DNA of 64,000 bases, taken from Bacillota bacterium. GTDB taxonomy: Bacteria > Bacillota > Clostridia > Oscillospirales > Oscillospiraceae. The DNA lies in the NCBI GenBank assembly GCA_023386265.1, contig JAEWKA010000004.1, positions 186,001 to 250,000 on the forward strand. The letters are read 5' to 3'. Under the pieces are notes generated by a model. That model saw nothing but the letters and a program-made list of their open reading frames with translations, was not told where the DNA came from and ran no database searches. The translations under genes and the position numbers were made by a program. Positions within the stretch are counted from its first letter, which is position 1. The number at the start of each line of letters is the position of its first letter. Below are positions 61,086-64,000 of this stretch, piece after piece.

Positions 61086-61130
61086 TTTAGCACCCTTATT
61101 GAGTGCTTAGCTTGTCATTCAACTGCGCAT

Positions 61131-61176
61131 AAAAAGCGGCACGTTACTTTTTTCAAAGTGACTATGCCGCTTTTTT
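61131..61176 (+). terminator. Intrinsic terminator (expression platform) before mobA
   Basis: AAAAAGCGGCA / TGCCGCTTTTTT enclosing a second GTTACTTT / AAAGTGAC helix. Sits between the candidate riboswitch and mobA, 44 bases before the start codon. A further hairpin AGCAC/GTGCT at 61089-61106 may form the alternative structure. Confidence 0.85.
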
Positions 61177-61219
61177 AATTTTTACAAATCATTATGCGTA
61201 ATAAGCGCGGGAGGTCCGC

Positions 61220-61807
61220 ATGAAATATGGGGCGGTCATTCTTTACGGAGGAAAAAGCCGCCGTATGGGCCGAGACAAAGCTGAACTTAAAATCGATGGT
61301 AAAACATTCTTTGAGCACATCGCCGGAGAGCTTAAGAGTTTTGAGGAACTTATCTTATCATTGGACAGTCTGGAAAAGTACCCGGAAATGAAATACACCG
61401 CCGTCACAGACGTTTATCCCGACTGCGGCCCCATGGGCGGCATCCATGCCGCTCTTACAAAATGCGATTCGGATGCGCTATTGGTCGTTTCATGTGACCT
61501 CCCTCTATTTCGAAGCGAACTGGGAGATTACCTCGTTAAGCAGTTAACCGGTGAAACCGACGCAGTGGTACCCGTTACATCTGACGGGAGGATACATCCG
61601 TTATGCGCGGTTTATCGAAAGCAGACTGTATCTGTATTTGAAAAGCATCTGAAGATAGGAAGCTATAAAATACTCGATGCGTACAAAGATATGAGAGTGA
61701 AATACATCCCTATGGACCGCACACCCTGCAGTGAAAAGTGGCTGCGAAACATTAATACACCACAGGAATATGACGCACTTTGCGGTCAGAAAGAGAGACA
61801 CGTATGA
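61220..61807 (+). CDS. mobA: Molybdenum cofactor guanylyltransferase
   Basis: 195 residues. Nucleotidyltransferase with the GGKSRRMGRDKAEL motif (LxGGxxxRMGxDKA), SCDLPLF and NINTPQEYDAL at the end. Adds GMP to Mo- or W-molybdopterin to form the bis-guanine-dinucleotide cofactor used by the adjacent oxidoreductase family. GGGAGGTCC precedes the ATG. Overlaps the next gene by 4 bases. Confidence 0.93.
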   Translation: MKYGAVILYGGKSRRMGRDKAELKIDGKTFFEHIAGELKSFEELILSLDSLEKYPEMKYTAVTDVYPDCGPMGGIHAALTKCDSDALLVVSCDLPLFRSELGDYLVKQLTGETDAVVPVTSDGRIHPLCAVYRKQTVSVFEKHLKIGSYKILDAYKDMRVKYIPMDRTPCSEKWLRNINTPQEYDALCGQKERHV

Positions 61808-62829
61808 AACTGATTAAAACAACCGAGGCCGTTGGGCACGTTCTTTGCCACGATTTGACTCAGATAATCCCGGGTGTCACTAAAGACGCCAGGTTCCGCA
61901 AGGGTCACGTCGTAACGCAGGAGGACATCCCAGTCCTGCTTTCCATGGGCAAAGAGAATCTTTATGTCTGGGAAATGATACCGGGCATGCTGCACGAGAA
62001 TGAGGCAGCGTATAGGCTTCTGGCTCTTTGCCAGAACGACCATATGACGCATAATGATCCCAAAGAGGGCAAAATTGAGCTTCGAGCAGATTGCGACGGT
62101 CTGTTTACTGTTGATGTTGAGCGCCTTCTAGCCCTTAACAGGCAGGATGAAGTTATGATTGCGACTCGTCACGGCAACACAGCCGTCAAGAAAGGCGACA
62201 AGCTGGCGGGTATGCGCGTGATACCCTTGATAATAGAAGACGAAAAAATCAAAATAACGGAAAAATTAGCAGGAAGCGAACCCCTGCTTGCGATACTGCC
62301 TTGGAAGCTCCGAACTGCCGCTATTATAACCACAGGCAGCGAAGTTGCTAAGGGGATTATAAAAGACGCCTTTACTCCCGTCGTTGCGGATAAGCTTGCG
62401 GCTTTCGGGATTTCTGTAATTTATCACAGCGTTGTGGGCGACGACCGAAAAGCACTTGTGGCGGAGATATTAAAGGCTAAGGATAGCGGCGCGGATATTG
62501 TCATTTGTACCGGCGGCATGAGCGTCGATCCCGACGATCAGACGCCGGGTGCTATACGTGAAAGCGGAGCTAAGGTCGTCCGTTACGGCGCTCCTGTTTT
62601 GCCTGGAGCAATGCTGCTGCTCGGTTACTATGATGACGGAACTCCGGTTATGGGGCTGCCCGGATGTGTTATGTATGCGAAAGCCACGATTTTCGATTTG
62701 CTTTTACCTCGTATCGTTGCGGGTGTAACTGTAACAAGCGAAGATATTGCAAGGCTTGGTCACGGCGGGCTATGCCTCGGCTGTGAAGAATGCCATTATC
62801 CTGTCTGTCCCTTTGGAAAAGGGGACTGA
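61804..62829 (+). CDS. MoeA-related molybdopterin-binding protein with cysteine-rich tail
   Basis: 341 residues from ATG 61804 (ATGA overlap with mobA). Central MoCF_biosynth domain: ITTGSEVAKGIIKDAF, VGDDRKALV, VICTGGMSVDPDDQTPGAI, LPGAMLLLGYYDDGTPVMGLPGC. The N-terminal half lacks the MoeA domain I sequence. The last residues LCLGCEECHYPVCPFGKGD hold four cysteines in C-x2-C-x2-C-x4-C spacing, suggesting a metal site. Likely inserts or hands over molybdenum or tungsten in partnership with the following moeA. Confidence 0.88.
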   Translation: MKLIKTTEAVGHVLCHDLTQIIPGVTKDARFRKGHVVTQEDIPVLLSMGKENLYVWEMIPGMLHENEAAYRLLALCQNDHMTHNDPKEGKIELRADCDGLFTVDVERLLALNRQDEVMIATRHGNTAVKKGDKLAGMRVIPLIIEDEKIKITEKLAGSEPLLAILPWKLRTAAIITTGSEVAKGIIKDAFTPVVADKLAAFGISVIYHSVVGDDRKALVAEILKAKDSGADIVICTGGMSVDPDDQTPGAIRESGAKVVRYGAPVLPGAMLLLGYYDDGTPVMGLPGCVMYAKATIFDLLLPRIVAGVTVTSEDIARLGHGGLCLGCEECHYPVCPFGKGD

Positions 62830-62832
62830 GTA

Positions 62833-64000
62833 ATGAGGATTACTTTAGAAGAAGCAACTGCGCTAATTCGTAATAGGCTTAGTCCGCTTGCGCCCATTCG
62901 GCTGCCTCTTTTCGATGCCTTAGGCTGCGTTACAGCGGAGAGAGTGAAGGCGCAGATGGATCAGCCGCCCTTTCCTCGCTCGCCCTATGACGGCTACGCT
63001 CTGAGAGCTTCAGACAGTGGCGGCGCTTCGCGTGAAAATTCCGTTTCACTGCTTGTAATCGGACAAAGCTTCGCCGGAAAACCGGCAAATATAACAGTCG
63101 GCAGGGGCGAGGCAGTGCGAATAATGACGGGCGGCGTCATCCCTGAGGGTGCGGATTGCGTCATTCCGCAGGAGCTTACCGACGAGGGTGAACAGACTGT
63201 CAAAATATATAAAGCTCTGAAACCTTTTGAAAACTATTGCCGGCAGGGCGAAGATTTTCAAAAAGATACTGAAATTTTTCCGTGTGGAATAACTGTAACC
63301 GCAGCCGTTTCCGGCGTTGCCGCTAGTGCGGGATGTACTGAGATTTTATTATTTCCAAAACCCAGAGTTTCCGTGCTTTCAACAGGTGACGAGCTCCAGA
63401 TTCTCGGACTTCCGCTCGAAAAGGGACAGATTTATAGCTCGAATTCTCCGTATCTGGCAGGACGTCTTGACGAGCTTCATTTGCCGGTTTCTCAAATCGC
63501 TCATATCCAAGATGAAATTTCTGAGCTTGTGAGCGTCTTTAAAACGGCTAACGAAAACACCGATATAATTATCTGTACGGGCGGAGTTTCAGCAGGTCAG
63601 AAAGATTTGGTTCCGGACGCTCTGAAAAGTCTCGGCGCAGAGATAATTTTCCATGGAGTTGAAATTAAGCCCGGAATGCCTGCGGCTTTAGCGATACTCG
63701 ATGGCAAGCCGGTTGTTGCCCTATCCGGCAATCCTTTTGCCTGTGCGGTCACATTCGAACTGCTTGCAAGACCCGCGCTTGCGGTTCTTGCTTCAAATCC
63801 ACTCATAGAGGCGCGCCGCATAAAAACAACGCTTTTGGATAACTTTGCCAAAGATCGTCCTGTACGCAGATTTGTGCATGGGCTGCTTAATGACGGTACG
63901 GTTTCTATTGGCGGAGAGCAGGGGAGCGGTCAGCTCCGCACGATGATTGGCAGCAACTGCCTAGTCGAGCTTTCGGCAGGGCATGGGTCCTTGTCTTCGG
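62833..64000 (+). CDS. moeA: Molybdopterin molybdotransferase, 3' end outside window
   Basis: Begins at ATG 62833, 3 bases after the preceding gene, and is open to the window edge (389 codons seen). Typical MoeA: PPFPRSPYDGYALRASD near residue 47, RIMTGGVIPEGADCV, the CRQGEDF motif, VLSTGDEL, ICTGGVSAGQKD and LSGNPFACAVTFE. Catalyses metal insertion into adenylylated molybdopterin. Full-length proteins have about 400-415 residues, so only a short C-terminal piece is missing. Confidence 0.93.
   Translation, partial: MRITLEEATALIRNRLSPLAPIRLPLFDALGCVTAERVKAQMDQPPFPRSPYDGYALRASDSGGASRENSVSLLVIGQSFAGKPANITVGRGEAVRIMTGGVIPEGADCVIPQELTDEGEQTVKIYKALKPFENYCRQGEDFQKDTEIFPCGITVTAAVSGVAASAGCTEILLFPKPRVSVLSTGDELQILGLPLEKGQIYSSNSPYLAGRLDELHLPVSQIAHIQDEISELVSVFKTANENTDIIICTGGVSAGQKDLVPDALKSLGAEIIFHGVEIKPGMPAALAILDGKPVVALSGNPFACAVTFELLARPALAVLASNPLIEARRIKTTLLDNFAKDRPVRRFVHGLLNDGTVSIGGEQGSGQLRTMIGSNCLVELSAGHGSLSS

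Noticed and set aside
1..64000. CRISPR arrays, IS elements, integrases, tRNA or rRNA genes
   Set aside because: Looked for regularly spaced repeats, transposase-like frames and cloverleaf or ribosomal signatures; none seen by eye.

Overview
The window looks like a chromosomal segment of a low-to-moderate GC, anaerobic Firmicute of the class Clostridia, probably an Oscillospiraceae/Ruminococcaceae-like gut or sediment organism. Pointers are the butyryl-CoA dehydrogenase/EtfBA set and acetate kinase (fermentation), the spore-cortex amidase CwlD, a class 1B dihydroorotate dehydrogenase (PyrD/PyrK), a T-box leader, clostridial ABC exporters, near-consensus sigma-A promoters with 17-base spacers, and frequent GTG/TTG starts behind strong AGGAGG sites. 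Species-level assignment is not possible from sequence reading alone. I see no insertion sequence, prophage, CRISPR array, tRNA or rRNA gene.

Layout. 1-555: 3' end of an oligopeptide/dipeptide ABC transporter ATPase. 650-6430: a seven-gene pyrimidine operon, pyrC-pyrK-pyrD-pyrF-pyrE-pyrB-pyrI, with a very short leader. 6434-9080: a cytoplasmic GH13 amylase and deoC. 9069-10470: infC-rpmI-rplT with a structured leader; infC appears to start with ATA. 10502-14058: an unpaired fumarase beta subunit, a DUF1461 membrane protein and three membrane or secreted proteins. 14179-20020: aminotransferase, purB, cwlD, radA and a GME-fold-like protein. 20038-25620: zinc-ribbon DUF5067-like membrane protein, then bcd and etfBA. 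25724-34763: ferritin-like protein, ackA/tmcAL, a lone substrate-binding protein, an ABC exporter, ilvE and an EamA transporter.

34762-38739: an AMP-forming acyl-CoA ligase controlled by what reads as a tyrosine-specific T-box riboswitch, next to two tandem LysR regulators. 38983-45749: complete pstSCAB-phoU-phoB-phoR phosphate regulon behind an exact 11-base tandem repeat (candidate Pho box). 45750-51211: shikimate-kinase-like protein, AIM24/SPFH pair, AEC transporter, cytidylate-kinase-like protein, DegV. 51275-55974: rplS with leader, lepB, rbgA, rnhB, yraN, thrC. 56093-57620: a promoter-proximal 21-residue four-cysteine peptide gene and an AT-rich gene of unknown function. 57794-64000: TetR regulator divergent from a molybdopterin oxidoreductase, then a Moco-type riboswitch followed by mobA, a MoeA-like protein and moeA (cut by the window end).

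How the parts fit: the pyr operon makes UMP from carbamoyl phosphate and aspartate; Bcd and EtfAB reduce crotonyl-CoA in butyrate formation while AckA yields acetate and ATP, and TmcAL uses acetate for tRNA modification; the pst/pho cluster senses and imports phosphate; the last block makes and inserts the molybdenum/tungsten cofactor next to an enzyme that needs it. The least conventional items are the Tyr T-box on an acyl-CoA ligase, the tiny Cys-rich peptide transcript, the Moco-type leader, the ATA start of infC, and the AT-rich orphan gene.
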